DNA from: Polyangium mundeleinium
Lineage (GTDB): Bacteria > Myxococcota_A > Polyangia > Polyangiales > Polyangiaceae
Assembly: GCF_028369105.1 (NCBI RefSeq)
Contig: NZ_JAQNDO010000001.1
Coordinates: 1,550,001-1,614,000, forward strand
DNA length: 64,000 nucleotides
Reading direction: 5' to 3'
Part shown: in pieces, positions 17,534-29,021 of the stretch
Position numbering within the stretch: the stretch's first letter is position 1
Layout: each line of letters opens with the position of its first letter
Notes under the pieces: model-generated
Database searches by the model: none
The model's input: the letters and a program-made list of their open reading frames with translations, nothing else
Told to the model about the DNA's origin: nothing
Program-made: the position numbers and the translations under genes

Positions 17534-18940
17534 GTGGCTCGGCTCCTGGTGGTCCTCGCGGCGCTCGGCGCCGCGCGCACTGCCTCGGCCGAGGCCCCGC
17601 GGACGAACGGCACGACGAGCGCGAGCGCGGATGCCTCGCGCAACTCCGCCGTCTTGTTTCCCACGAAGATCTCACGTCGGCCGGTGAACGCGGACGAGGC
17701 GAGCGAAGGCGCGGAGCTCGTGCCGATCGCGGGCCAGCTCGACGCGCTGCTCGCAGACGCGGCGCAGGATCTCGGGCTCGTGCTGGATCTCGATCAGCGC
17801 GGCGCAGCGCCCGACGAGGCCGAGCTCGTGGCGCTGGCGAGCACGCTCGGCGGTACGTTGATCGTGCCGAGCGTGCGCGCGCGGAACGGCGAGATCGAGC
17901 TCAGGATCGTGCTCGTGGAGGCGTCGTCGCCCGAGCTTCGCGTGCGGATCGAGCGTGCGAGCCCAGCGGATCTTTCCGTGCGCGCGGTCGTGATGTTGCG
18001 GGATCTCGTGACGGGGCTCCGCTCGATGCCGGCGCGTCGACCCGAGCCGCGGCACGCGCCCGAGGGGACGCTGACGTACCCTGCGAGGAGCGCGGGCCGC
18101 ACGGCGCTCGCGGTGAACGCGACGCTCTTCGGGGGGCTGCTCGGGTACTCGATCCAGCGTGCGAGCGGGTCGGAGGATCCGCGGCTGTTGTATCCGTTGC
18201 TCGCGGTGGGCGCGGGAGGCGGGCTGGTCACGTCGATCCTCGTCGCGGAGGAGTGGGACGTGGGCGTGGGACCCGCGTGGTTCCTCGCGTCGGGCGTGTG
18301 GTGGCCGTCGATCGCGGGGCACATGATCTACGCGGGCCGGTTCGGCGCGTCGGGGGGCGAGGGCGAGCAATGGACCGCGGGGCTCGTGGCGGGCATGACA
18401 GGGCTCACGCTGTCGACGCTGGGGCTCGCGCTGCGCGGCATGTCGGAGGGCGGGGCGCTCCTCGCGCACACGGGCGGCGGGCTCGGGCTCGTGCTCGGGG
18501 GCGTGACGGAGGCGCTCGTGCGGGGCAACGTGGACAGCTTCCCGATCACGGGGATGGGCTACGGCGCGGGGCTCGGCTGGCTCGGGGCGGCGGCGCTCGC
18601 GGTGCACTGGCGGCCCCCTGCGAACCGGGTGGTGGGGATGGATCTCGGGGCGCTGCTTGGCGGGCTCGGCGGCGCGGCGCTTGGCAGCCCGCTCCTGCTC
18701 GACGGGCCGACGGAGACGCAGCAGCGGGCCTGGGTGGGGATGATCGGCGGCATGGCGCTCGCAGGGGGCGCGATCGGGTGGTTCATGACGAAGCCGAAGG
18801 CGGAGGCTTCGAAGCCCGGCAAGCAGGCGCACGGCGAGGCCCCGGGGACGCTGCCGGTGTTCGGGGTGATCGGGCAGAGCCAGGTGGGAGAGCGGCGCGC
18901 GCCCGTCGTGGGGCTATCGTGGAGCGGGACGTTGCGGTAG
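17534..18940 (+). CDS. Exported or membrane protein of unknown function
   Basis: With the GTG at 17534 the protein has 468 residues and starts with a short signal peptide ending ARTASA. Residues about 30-180 form a soluble domain (LDALLADAAQDLGLVLD, LIVPSVRARNGEIELRIVLVE) that recalls the small domain of other exported myxobacterial proteins. Residues about 190-420 are Gly/Ala/Leu-rich with several membrane-length segments. No family is recognised. It starts 11 bp after the outer-membrane gene, so the two are probably an operon. An upstream CTG at 17519 overlapping that stop is an alternative start that would add KRSR before the signal peptide. Confidence 0.6.
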   Translation: MARLLVVLAALGAARTASAEAPRTNGTTSASADASRNSAVLFPTKISRRPVNADEASEGAELVPIAGQLDALLADAAQDLGLVLDLDQRGAAPDEAELVALASTLGGTLIVPSVRARNGEIELRIVLVEASSPELRVRIERASPADLSVRAVVMLRDLVTGLRSMPARRPEPRHAPEGTLTYPARSAGRTALAVNATLFGGLLGYSIQRASGSEDPRLLYPLLAVGAGGGLVTSILVAEEWDVGVGPAWFLASGVWWPSIAGHMIYAGRFGASGGEGEQWTAGLVAGMTGLTLSTLGLALRGMSEGGALLAHTGGGLGLVLGGVTEALVRGNVDSFPITGMGYGAGLGWLGAAALAVHWRPPANRVVGMDLGALLGGLGGAALGSPLLLDGPTETQQRAWVGMIGGMALAGGAIGWFMTKPKAEASKPGKQAHGEAPGTLPVFGVIGQSQVGERRAPVVGLSWSGTLR

Positions 18941-18983
18941 AGCAGCGATCGTTCGTCGCGGGCGACGGACATCACGGAAGACC

Positions 18984-19931
18984 ATGAAGATCACGGTGAA
19001 CGAGGCGCAGGCAGGGGTTCGTTTGGACAAGCTCCTGCTCGAGGTGATGCCGACGCTCGGGCGAGCGGGGGCGAAGCGGCTGTTCGAGGCCGGCAAGGTC
19101 CGCCTGCACGAGGGCGGAGGCGAGCGCGGGCGCAGGGTGGCGAAGGGGGACGTGGCGCGCGCGGGGGACGTGGTCTCGGTCGAGCTCGATCCAACGTCGC
19201 TCTCGGGCGGGGCGCTGCCGGACGCGGAGGCGGCGCTCGCCGTGGTGTTCGAGACGCGCCAGGTGGTCGTTTTGGACAAACCGGCCGGTCAACCGACGGC
19301 GCCGCTCGAGCCGGGCGAGCGGGGCACGCTGGCGAATGCGCTCGTGGCGCGGTACCCGGAGTGCGCGGGGATTGGCTTTTCGACGCGGGAGCCGGGGCTT
19401 TGCCATCGGCTGGACACGGAGACGAGCGGGCTCGTGCTGGCGGCGCGGACGCGGGAGGCGTTCGAGGTGCTGACGGGGGCGATCAAGGAGGAGCGCCTCG
19501 ACAAACGATATTTGCTCGTCTGCGCGGCGAAGGACCTGCCGGAGACGGGGACGATCGAGATTCCGCTGGCGCCGCACCCGAAGGATCGGCGTCGGGTGTA
19601 TCCATGCGTGCACCCGCGCGACGTGGAGCGTTATTCGCCGCGGCCGGCGCACACGACGTACAAGAAGCTGTCCGAGCGAGGCGAATGGGCGCTCGTGGAG
19701 GCGCGCGCAGGCAAGGCGTCGCGGCACCAGATCCGGGCGCATTTCGCGGCGATCGGGCATCCGCTGGCGGGGGACACGCTTTACGGCGGAGAGAGCGTGC
19801 CGGGGCTCGCGCGGCACGCGCTGCACGCGTCGCGGATCGCGTGGGGCGGGGACGCGAAGGTGCCGGCGTTCACGGCGAGCTCGCCGTTGCCGGGCGACAT
19901 TGCGGCGATCGTGGGGGAAGAGGGCGGTTGA
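18984..19931 (+). CDS. RluA-family pseudouridine synthase
   Basis: A 315-residue RNA-modifying enzyme. An S4-like RNA-binding domain (LDKLLLEVMPTLGRAGAKRLFEAGKVRL) occupies about 12-75 and the catalytic domain about 85-300. The catalytic Asp lies in HRLDTETSGLVL, and the later motifs KRYLLVC and GKASRHQIRAHFAAIGHPLAGDTLYGG are typical of the RluA/RluC/RluD family. The uridine target in rRNA or tRNA cannot be told from sequence. It is convergent with the next gene, with stops 11 bp apart. Confidence 0.93.
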   Translation: MKITVNEAQAGVRLDKLLLEVMPTLGRAGAKRLFEAGKVRLHEGGGERGRRVAKGDVARAGDVVSVELDPTSLSGGALPDAEAALAVVFETRQVVVLDKPAGQPTAPLEPGERGTLANALVARYPECAGIGFSTREPGLCHRLDTETSGLVLAARTREAFEVLTGAIKEERLDKRYLLVCAAKDLPETGTIEIPLAPHPKDRRRVYPCVHPRDVERYSPRPAHTTYKKLSERGEWALVEARAGKASRHQIRAHFAAIGHPLAGDTLYGGESVPGLARHALHASRIAWGGDAKVPAFTASSPLPGDIAAIVGEEGG

Positions 19932-19941
19932 TGCAGGCCTT

Positions 19942-20511
19942 TCAAAGGCCCTTCGGCCGCGGGACCTCTTTCTCCCGCTTCCGGATCCGCGCCGCCACCT
20001 GCTCCGCGGCCGCCGTCATCTCCTGCGTCGAAATCCCCGCATTGCGCGGCTTCGGCATTCCGTAACCGACCTCGTACATCTCCGTCTGGATCGGCGGCGG
20101 CGGTTTGCCCGTTCCTTTCGGGCCGATTCCCACCGAGAAGAAGATCTCGCCTTTTTGCAGCTCCACCCAGACGACGGATTCGCTCGTCGGGTAGAAGTTC
20201 ACCACCTTCCACCCATTCACCTCATTCCCCACCGTCAGCCCGTCGAGCAATGCGACGAGCGTCGGATCGGGCGGCGCAGGGGCCGGGCCAAAAGGCTCGG
20301 CAGGCGCGGGCGCGTCGGCGTTCGCTCCGACTGCGGGGGAGGCCGGCGTGTTCGGGTCGCTCTGCGCGGCCACCAGGAACCCGAGGATCCCGAGGAGCAA
20401 CGCGGCGGCGGCGATCCGGGCGAACAGGCGGGGGGTTTTTTCGGCAGGGGCGGTCACGGGCGCCCTCGAAGCAAGCGGGAAAACCTGCCCGGCGTCAAGC
20501 CGCTCGGCCAT
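19942..20511 (-). CDS. Unrecognised single-pass membrane protein
   Basis: A 189-residue protein with one membrane segment (about 30-50, IAAAALLLGILGFLVAA), an Ala/Pro-rich linker and a C-terminal soluble domain of about 110 residues (GWKVVNFYPTSESVVWVELQ). The last 30 residues are basic and helical. It overlaps the end of the upstream membrane-protein gene by 17 bp and is thus translationally linked to it. No family is recognised. Confidence 0.65.
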   Translation of the reverse strand: MAERLDAGQVFPLASRAPVTAPAEKTPRLFARIAAAALLLGILGFLVAAQSDPNTPASPAVGANADAPAPAEPFGPAPAPPDPTLVALLDGLTVGNEVNGWKVVNFYPTSESVVWVELQKGEIFFSVGIGPKGTGKPPPPIQTEMYEVGYGMPKPRNAGISTQEMTAAAEQVAARIRKREKEVPRPKGL

Positions 20512-22357
20512 CCTCGGAGGCTGTGATGACCTGGGCCGACCGCCGAATGCCCGAGCGCTCCTCGGCCGCCTTGCGACCTTCGCGCAGCAGGCCCACGAGC
20601 CGCGTGACGAGGTCCGCCGTCATCCACGCCGTCGGCAAGCGCGGGACCAGGGTGATCGCGCGCTCCGTCGGGCGCTTGCCGCGCTGCGATCGGCCTTGCT
20701 GCGCGACCGCCTCGATCGCCTCTTCGCACGTTGTCCCCGACGTCACGCGGAGCAGCACCTCCGGCGAGCGCAACGTCGAGCCCGCGGCCGGCGTGAGCAC
20801 CACGCCGACTTCGAGCCCCGCAAACCCCGGGAGTGGCGCGCGCGGGACCACGGCGAGCCGCAGCTCGTCGGCCTTCGCGCTGCCCTCGGGCACCCGGATG
20901 CGCGGGACGATGCGGACCTCTTCGCCGGCCTTTTTCGTCGCTTTGCGGACGCGCTTCGCGACGTCGCGCAGGAGCGGCGCGGCCGAGGCGACCGGATCGG
21001 GCGGCAATTCCGCGAGCCGGCCCGTGCAGAAGAGCGCGAGCAGGGCCACTGCGTCGTAGGCGAAGAGCTCGGCGTGGTACATCGACGTGCGCGAGACGAA
21101 CCACACGGCCCCGCCGAGGAGCAGCAGGCCGAGCGCGAAGAGGGCCTTTCCGGCGCGGGTGGAGACGTCGAGCAGGCCCGCTTGCGCGGAGGGGCGCGCG
21201 GCGCGAGCGAAGGCCTCTTCCTCGGAGACGGGGAGCCATGTGCCCGGGCCGCGCAGCGAGGACGCGCGGATCCAGCGCGGGGCCCGGAACGCGGCGAACG
21301 CCGAGGCGAGCGCGACGAGGAGTGCGCCCGCCGTGCCCGTGGGCAAGGTGAGCTGCAAGGCGAGGCCTCCGACGAGCGCGAGGCCCGCGCCCGTCGCGCG
21401 CACGAAGAGCGGGGCCGGGATCAAGGGGCGTGGCTCGGCGCCGGCCGCGCGCGCGGCGCGCTCGACCTCGCGGGTCTTCCAGGCGACGAGCAGGGCATAC
21501 AGGACAAACGCGAGGCCTCCGCCGAGGAGCACGAACGTGCGGCGATCCGGGGCGAGCGCCGCGGGGCCCGGGGACACGACCGTGGTCGGCTCGGCGCGCG
21601 GCGTGGTGGCTTCGAGGGCACGGGCGTCGAAACGGACGAGCCACGTGACGGGCTCGCCTTTGGGCGCGTACGGCCGCAAGAGTTCGAGCTCGTCGCGGCC
21701 CGTGGCGCGGCGAACGGTGGACAGGACCGAGGGAGGCGCGGCGGATTCGCTCGCGGGATCGGCGGCGACGCCGGCCTCGTCGGGGCGCGGCTCGGTCGGG
21801 CCGGCGGGCAGGACGAACGTGGCGCGCGCCGAGTCGAAGCCGTCTTCCCACGTGAGCCCGGTCCAGCGGAGGCGGGCCATCGAGCCGTCGCGCTGGACGA
21901 GGCCGCGGCGGAAGAGCTCGGTGCGGTACCGGACGAACACCACGAAGACGCCCCGCGACAAACCCTTGTCCGAGTCGAAGCGGATGCGCATGGCCGAGGG
22001 GTTTGGCTGGCCGTCGTCGCGCGGGCGGCTCGGCGGCGGCAGCATTTCCGTGGTGACGGGCGCGGCCGAGGCGAGTGAGTTCGTGGCGGCGTCGCGGCCT
22101 GGGACGACGTAGCCGTCGGGCTCGGGCACGGCGTCGGCGTCGATGCCTTTCAGGTCGATCGACTTGAGCGGCCCGCCGGAGACGCGCAGGGTGATCTTGT
22201 GCTCGACGCGGGCCGAGCCGTCCTTGTTCACGTCGACGCGGACGTCGTCGCCCGCGACGTGCACGTCGACCCAGGCCAGCGCGGGCGCCGACCGCGTGAC
22301 GAGGCCGAGGACGAGGCCAGAGGCCACGAGCCAGGGCCGGGCGACACGAATGGACAT
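20495..22357 (-). CDS. Large exported or membrane protein of unknown function (DUF2207-like layout)
   Basis: A 620-residue protein. The start MSIRVARPWL gives a clean signal sequence ending APALA-W. A beta-rich domain covers about 25-250 (VNKDGSARVEHKITLRVSGG). Membrane segments lie around 260-300 and 310-350, with another near 405-440. A C-terminal soluble domain of about 200 residues follows. An extracytoplasmic beta domain plus central membrane helices recalls DUF2207-type proteins, but I cannot confirm that. The frame is open 12 codons further upstream. It is followed at once by a second membrane-protein gene (17-bp overlap). Confidence 0.6.
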   Translation of the reverse strand: MSIRVARPWLVASGLVLGLVTRSAPALAWVDVHVAGDDVRVDVNKDGSARVEHKITLRVSGGPLKSIDLKGIDADAVPEPDGYVVPGRDAATNSLASAAPVTTEMLPPPSRPRDDGQPNPSAMRIRFDSDKGLSRGVFVVFVRYRTELFRRGLVQRDGSMARLRWTGLTWEDGFDSARATFVLPAGPTEPRPDEAGVAADPASESAAPPSVLSTVRRATGRDELELLRPYAPKGEPVTWLVRFDARALEATTPRAEPTTVVSPGPAALAPDRRTFVLLGGGLAFVLYALLVAWKTREVERAARAAGAEPRPLIPAPLFVRATGAGLALVGGLALQLTLPTGTAGALLVALASAFAAFRAPRWIRASSLRGPGTWLPVSEEEAFARAARPSAQAGLLDVSTRAGKALFALGLLLLGGAVWFVSRTSMYHAELFAYDAVALLALFCTGRLAELPPDPVASAAPLLRDVAKRVRKATKKAGEEVRIVPRIRVPEGSAKADELRLAVVPRAPLPGFAGLEVGVVLTPAAGSTLRSPEVLLRVTSGTTCEEAIEAVAQQGRSQRGKRPTERAITLVPRLPTAWMTADLVTRLVGLLREGRKAAEERSGIRRSAQVITASEDGRAA

Positions 22358-22411
22358 GGCCGAGACCTCCCACGGGGCGAGGTCCCGGGCCAAGTTTCAG
22401 GTGGGGTCGGG

Positions 22412-22753
22412 TCAGCTCAGGTCGCCCGGCCCCGCGGTCGTGTGGGTGCTCGTGATGGAGCGGCTCGGGATGAACGCGAAGACCGCGACGGCGATGCCGA
22501 CCACGATGTCGTTCGCCACGGCGTTTCGGCCGAAGTACCCGAGGACGAACGGCGCGATGATCAGCCACGCGCCGAGCACGACGTTCACGAACCGGGCCTT
22601 CGGCGCCCAGAGCGCGACGATTGCCGAGGCCGCGATCAGGATGCCGAGCAGGCGGTCATTGTTCACGGCGTAGGCATCGACGTATCCGAGCAGCGCCGGG
22701 GCGATGAGCAGCCAGATACCCAGTGCGACATTGATCCATCGGGGCCATGTCAT
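22412..22753 (-). CDS. SPW-repeat membrane protein
   Basis: A 113-residue protein with two copies of the SPW-type hairpin: WINVALGIWLLIAPALLGY and FVNVVLGAWLIIAPFVLGY, each followed by a short loop and another membrane helix, four helices in all. SPW-repeat proteins are small inner-membrane proteins of unknown function, often found near general stress genes. A strong ribosome site (GAGGAGGAG) precedes the ATG. It is the last of three small stress-type genes in the same direction. Confidence 0.8.
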   Translation of the reverse strand: MTWPRWINVALGIWLLIAPALLGYVDAYAVNNDRLLGILIAASAIVALWAPKARFVNVVLGAWLIIAPFVLGYFGRNAVANDIVVGIAVAVFAFIPSRSITSTHTTAGPGDLS

Positions 22754-22783
22754 GGTGTTCTCCTCCTCCTCGGGCGATGGGTG

Positions 22784-22987
22784 TCACGCGGCGTGCCGCT
22801 TCTCGGCCTCCTGCTCGTGCCGCATTCCCTGTTCGTGATACCGCCGAGCCTCGATCGCGTGCCGGAGGGCCTCGGCCTCGTTTCCGCGCTCGTGCTGCTC
22901 CGCGGCCATCCGATGGTGCACAGCAGCATTCTCGAAGTGTTCGGCGGCCTTTCGATGGTGATCGGCCACGCTTTCGGTACGGACCAT
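22784..22987 (-). CDS. His-rich amphipathic mini-protein
   Basis: With ATG 22987 the protein has 67 residues, nearly all one long amphipathic helix with repeated HH, HF and HE pairs (HHRKAAEHFENAAVHHRMAA). Ribosome site GGAG lies 6 bp upstream. A TTG at 23044 would extend it by 19 residues but has no ribosome site. Comparable small His/Ala/Glu-rich proteins occur beside SPW and DUF2231 genes in other proteobacteria. Metal binding is possible but unproven. Confidence 0.65.
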   Translation of the reverse strand: MVRTESVADHHRKAAEHFENAAVHHRMAAEQHERGNEAEALRHAIEARRYHEQGMRHEQEAEKRHAA

Positions 22988-23103
22988 TCCTTGCTCCGTG
23001 GGCGAATCGTGCCGCGAGGCGGCGTCCCCGACGTTCCGATGCAAACGAAGGCCCAGCCGCGGCGGACGAACCCGGCTGCGGCTGGGATTCTCGTGCCCGC
23101 GTT

Positions 23104-23982
23104 TTACGAAGCACCATTGAGGCCCGATTTGCGGACCTCGATCTGGCCGTCGCGCACGCGCGTCTCGTAATGGGGCTCCGAGTCGGTCGCGGGGCCGACC
23201 ATCACCCGGCCGTCGCGGAGACGGAACTGCGAGCCGTGGCAGGTGCAGACGACGCGCTCGCCGTCGAGGCGGCCCGCGCTGAGCGAGCAGCCGAGGTGCG
23301 TGCAGGTATCGCCGATCGCGTGGACGCGGCCGTTCGCGCGGGCGAGCAGGATCGGCGCGCCCTCGGCCACGACGCGGCGGAGCTGCCCTTCGACGAGCTC
23401 GTCATTGCGCAGCACCGGCACGAAGCCGCTCGGACCGCCCTGCTCGAAGGCCCGGTGGCTCACGCCGATCCCGTAATGGTACGACATGACCCCGCCGAGC
23501 CACGCGCTGCCCATCACGATGCCGAAGCCCGTCGTCGACGCGGCGATGCCCGCCCCGCGCCGGCCGTTCTTGCGCAGGAGCAACGAGACACCGAAGAGGC
23601 CGGCCGCGATCGTGTTCAGCGCTGCGTGCACGAAGCCCACGCGCCGCGGCTTTCCGTCGAGGTAACTCCAGTCCGCGAGCCCTGCGAGCGCCGCCGCGCC
23701 CGCGGCCGCCAGCCCGAAGGCGTGCGCCGTGAATGCCGCGTCATGCAGCCCCTTTTTTCGTCGCCCGAGCCCGGCGATGTCCAGGACGACCCCCGTCGCC
23801 CACGCGCCGATCGGGAAATCGGTGAGCGCCGCGTGAAGCGGGTGCCCGAGCCACGTCCCGTCGAGCGTGGTCCGGAGCTCCGGGCGCTTCTGCAGGACCG
23901 CTTGGACCGGCCGGTGCACGGCTTCCGCGAGTGTATCGACGCTCGATCGGTTCTCGACTGCCGTCAGGAGCGACGTCGCCAT
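23104..23982 (-). CDS. DUF2231 membrane domain fused to a Rieske [2Fe-2S] domain
   Basis: A 292-residue protein. Residues about 35-180 form the four-helix DUF2231 membrane unit (starting WLGHPLHAALTDFPIGAW, a signature of the family). Residues about 195-290 are a complete Rieske cluster domain: CTHLGCSL and CTCHGSQF supply two Cys and two His, with disulfide-type Cys in both boxes. Such fusions probably pass electrons at the membrane; the partner is unknown. The start is set at MATSLLTAV, preceded by a purine-rich GAAAGGGGA, since 28 further in-frame codons upstream lack one. First gene of the run leading to the SPW protein. Confidence 0.85.
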   Translation of the reverse strand: MATSLLTAVENRSSVDTLAEAVHRPVQAVLQKRPELRTTLDGTWLGHPLHAALTDFPIGAWATGVVLDIAGLGRRKKGLHDAAFTAHAFGLAAAGAAALAGLADWSYLDGKPRRVGFVHAALNTIAAGLFGVSLLLRKNGRRGAGIAASTTGFGIVMGSAWLGGVMSYHYGIGVSHRAFEQGGPSGFVPVLRNDELVEGQLRRVVAEGAPILLARANGRVHAIGDTCTHLGCSLSAGRLDGERVVCTCHGSQFRLRDGRVMVGPATDSEPHYETRVRDGQIEVRKSGLNGAS

Positions 23983-24151
23983 CCCGTTCCCCTTTCGTGT
24001 CTCGTTGCGTGTGTCGGGGTCCTCTCCCCCGAGCACGCCTCGCTGTGCAATCGCCGCGCCGGCCATGACGTTCTTGCCCTGCCTCCCGGGCCGCCGGACC
24101 CGAGCACGATCGCGATTACGCGACGGGCATGTCCGTTGCTATCGTCGGGCC

Positions 24152-24814
24152 ATGCCATTCCCTCGTTTTTTGCTTCCTTTCCTCGCGCTCGCGACCGGAT
24201 GTGCCCAGGGCTCGTCCGGCGCGCTCGGCCAGACCGACACGACCGCGGCTTGCCCCCCGAGCGAACTCGTCTGCGCCGTCGCAGGCATCAACGCCCCCAT
24301 CGCCAAGGGCGCCACTTTGCCCATCCAGGTCTCCGTCACCTCCGAGGGCGCCGCCACGCCGCCGCTCTCGTTCGTCGCGGCAAACCATGCGGTTTTCACG
24401 ATCGACGACGCCCGCATCCACGCGCAGGCGCCCGGGCTCGCGTCGATGCTCATCACGATGGAGGGCGATTTGGTCGTGGATTTTCTTCACGTGTGGATCG
24501 CCGAGGCGGACGCGCTCCGTTTGCACCGCGTGACCACCGGCGGCCTTCAAACGTCGCCTTTGCCCGCCGCGATGGAGATGCTCGTGGGCGACGAGCTCAC
24601 CCTCGTCGCGGCGCCGCATCGAGGCCCGCAGCGGCTGCTCGGCGAGCTCGACGCGGCGTTCGAAGCCGATCCGCAGGTGGTCTTGATGCTCGACGAAGGC
24701 GTGGCCGGCAGCCGTCGCATCGTCGCCACGGCCGCGGGTGAGACGACCGTCACCGTCAAGGCGCTCGGGATCGAGGTCGCCGTCGCGCTGACCGTGCTGG
24801 AGGTGAAGCCGTGA
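24152..24814 (+). CDS. Lipoprotein of unknown function
   Basis: A 220-residue protein with a lipoprotein signal (PFLALATGC). The mature part looks all-beta with Ig-like strand patterns (LPIQVSVTSEGAA, GETTVTVKALGIEVAVALTV), as in BIG-type surface domains. Its TGA overlaps the GTG of a second lipoprotein (GTGA, 24811-24814), so both form a small operon. No family is assigned. Confidence 0.7.
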   Translation: MPFPRFLLPFLALATGCAQGSSGALGQTDTTAACPPSELVCAVAGINAPIAKGATLPIQVSVTSEGAATPPLSFVAANHAVFTIDDARIHAQAPGLASMLITMEGDLVVDFLHVWIAEADALRLHRVTTGGLQTSPLPAAMEMLVGDELTLVAAPHRGPQRLLGELDAAFEADPQVVLMLDEGVAGSRRIVATAAGETTVTVKALGIEVAVALTVLEVKP

Positions 24815-25218
24815 GCCCCCGCGCGTGCCTTTTGCTCCTTGCCGCCGCCGCGCTCGCCGCAGGCTGCGAACCCAGCATCACTGCGCTCACGATCGCGCCG
24901 CCCACGGCTGTCGCCGATGTCGACAACGTCGAGAAGGACGTCCGCCTCTCGCAGGGCATCGCGCTCGCGATCGAGTGCACCTACCAGAGCAGCCCTTGCG
25001 CGGACGCGACGGCGAGCTCGAGTGATCCCGACATCGTGCGTGTCCTGCCCGGCTTCGTGGATCTGCTCGCGCCGGGCGACGCGTATCAGCGGTACGCCAC
25101 CGACGAGCCGCGCGCCGTCTTCATCTTCGTCGGAGGCAAGCCCGGCGACGCCGTCGTGACCCTCACGTCGAGCGACGGCAACACGAGCATCGACGTCAAG
25201 GTGCTCTCGCTTCCCTAA
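24811..25218 (+). CDS. Small lipoprotein of unknown function
   Basis: A 135-residue protein with lipobox LAAGC and a short beta-rich mature part ending DGNTSIDVKVLSLP, similar in style to the C-terminal strands of the preceding lipoprotein. Two further Cys residues near the middle may form a disulfide. GTG start, translationally coupled to the gene before it. The two may be products of one duplicated domain. Nothing evident in the 191 bp that follow. Confidence 0.7.
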   Translation: MSPRACLLLLAAAALAAGCEPSITALTIAPPTAVADVDNVEKDVRLSQGIALAIECTYQSSPCADATASSSDPDIVRVLPGFVDLLAPGDAYQRYATDEPRAVFIFVGGKPGDAVVTLTSSDGNTSIDVKVLSLP

Positions 25219-25409
25219 TTCCTGTTCGCTCGAGGGGGCCGCGGCTTCGGCCGCTGTCCCTCGCCTTCGGCTGAATTTCCGCCCTCTGTGGACATGCTTT
25301 CCCGAGGATTCGAGAAAAGCACGGTTCCACGCGCCGCTGGCATCAGGAGGAACTTGATGCTCATGGGCATCTTCCCGTATGTAGGAGGGACGCATCGGAG
25401 ACCATCGGG

Positions 25410-26249
25410 ATGACGGACGCGACCGACGAGTCGGTAGTGGTGGAGGGGAAGCGGATCGAGCGCGTCCTGGAGGCGCTTTCGCTCGCTTCTGTCGGGGCCT
25501 TCGACGAGGCCATCGGGCTCTCCGGCGCGCTGACCGAGGATCGGTTCGGTGCGCTCGAAGAGAGTCTGCTCGTGCTGCTCCGGGAGCTCAAGCAGACCCG
25601 CGAAGAGCACGACAAGGCGATGAGCGATCTCGAAGCGTCGCGGCGCGACCTCGAGGAGCAGCTCGCCACGGTGGAGCGGCAACGCATCGCGATCCGCGAG
25701 CTCAGCGTGCCCATCATCGACGTGTGGGACGACGTGCTCACGCTGCCGCTCGTCGGCGCGATCGACAGCGCGCGCGCCTCCGAGATGACCGAGAAGCTCC
25801 TGCAGCGGATCGCCGATCGCGGCGCGGAGTACGTGATCATCGATCTGACGGGCGTCGACGTGGTCGACACGATGACGGCCGCGCACCTCGTGCGCTTGAC
25901 GCACGCGGCCAAGCTGCTCGGCGCGAAATGCGTGCTGACGGGCGTGCGCCCCGACGTGGCGCGTACGCTCGTGGAGATCGGCGTCCACCTCGGCGGGCTC
26001 ATGACGCTGCGCACGCTGAAGGACGGCCTGCGCGCCTGCCTCAACATGCGCGAGGCCGACCGCATCAGCCTGCGCAAGAAGCCCGGCGAAGGCGACAAGG
26101 ACAAGAAGGCGCACGCCTCGAAGGACGAAGGGCAAGACCGCGCGGTGAGCCGCGGCGAGCGTCGCCAGCGGCCTCCGCGGCCCGAGGCTTCGGCCTCCCC
26201 GTCGTCGATGCCGGCGTCGATGCCGGTGTCCGAGGACGTCGGGATTTAG
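25410..26249 (+). CDS. RsbR-like stressosome protein with C-terminal STAS domain
   Basis: A 279-residue cytoplasmic protein. Residues 1-65 are a helical sensor-like domain, about 65-100 a coiled coil (LKQTREEHDKAMSDLEASRRDLEEQ), and about 100-215 a STAS domain (VPIIDVWDDVLTLPLVGAID, VIIDLTGVDVVDTMTAAHLVRL). The Asp-Thr-Met-Thr site corresponds to the phosphorylated loop of RsbR/RsbS proteins. The last 60 residues are charged and disordered. It probably takes part in partner-switching signalling; no RsbT kinase is in the window. Start ATG 25410 follows GGAG. Confidence 0.85.
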   Translation: MTDATDESVVVEGKRIERVLEALSLASVGAFDEAIGLSGALTEDRFGALEESLLVLLRELKQTREEHDKAMSDLEASRRDLEEQLATVERQRIAIRELSVPIIDVWDDVLTLPLVGAIDSARASEMTEKLLQRIADRGAEYVIIDLTGVDVVDTMTAAHLVRLTHAAKLLGAKCVLTGVRPDVARTLVEIGVHLGGLMTLRTLKDGLRACLNMREADRISLRKKPGEGDKDKKAHASKDEGQDRAVSRGERRQRPPRPEASASPSSMPASMPVSEDVGI

Positions 26250-26278
26250 CCTCTCACCCTTCGGCCTTCACCCCCAAC

Positions 26279-26302
26279 CCCTCTCCCTCCCGGGAGAGGG
26301 GC
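26279..26302. terminator. 10-bp hairpin between convergent genes
   Basis: CCCCTCTCCC / GGGAGAGGGG with loop TCCC lies in the gap between the STAS gene and the convergent Clp gene. No T-run follows. It may serve as a shared terminator. The same motif is a frequent dispersed intergenic repeat in GC-rich bacteria. Confidence 0.45.
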
Positions 26303-26313
26303 GGCGGTGATCT

Positions 26314-28920
<2,607 letters not shown>

Positions 28921-29021
28921 GATGGGGAGGGGGGTCTCACGTACGCGGGGCGTGGGACAAGTTTTCGGCCGGGGACGGGGCAGGGCGTTCGTGTAGGATG
29001 GGCGGAGGAGAGCACCCATCC

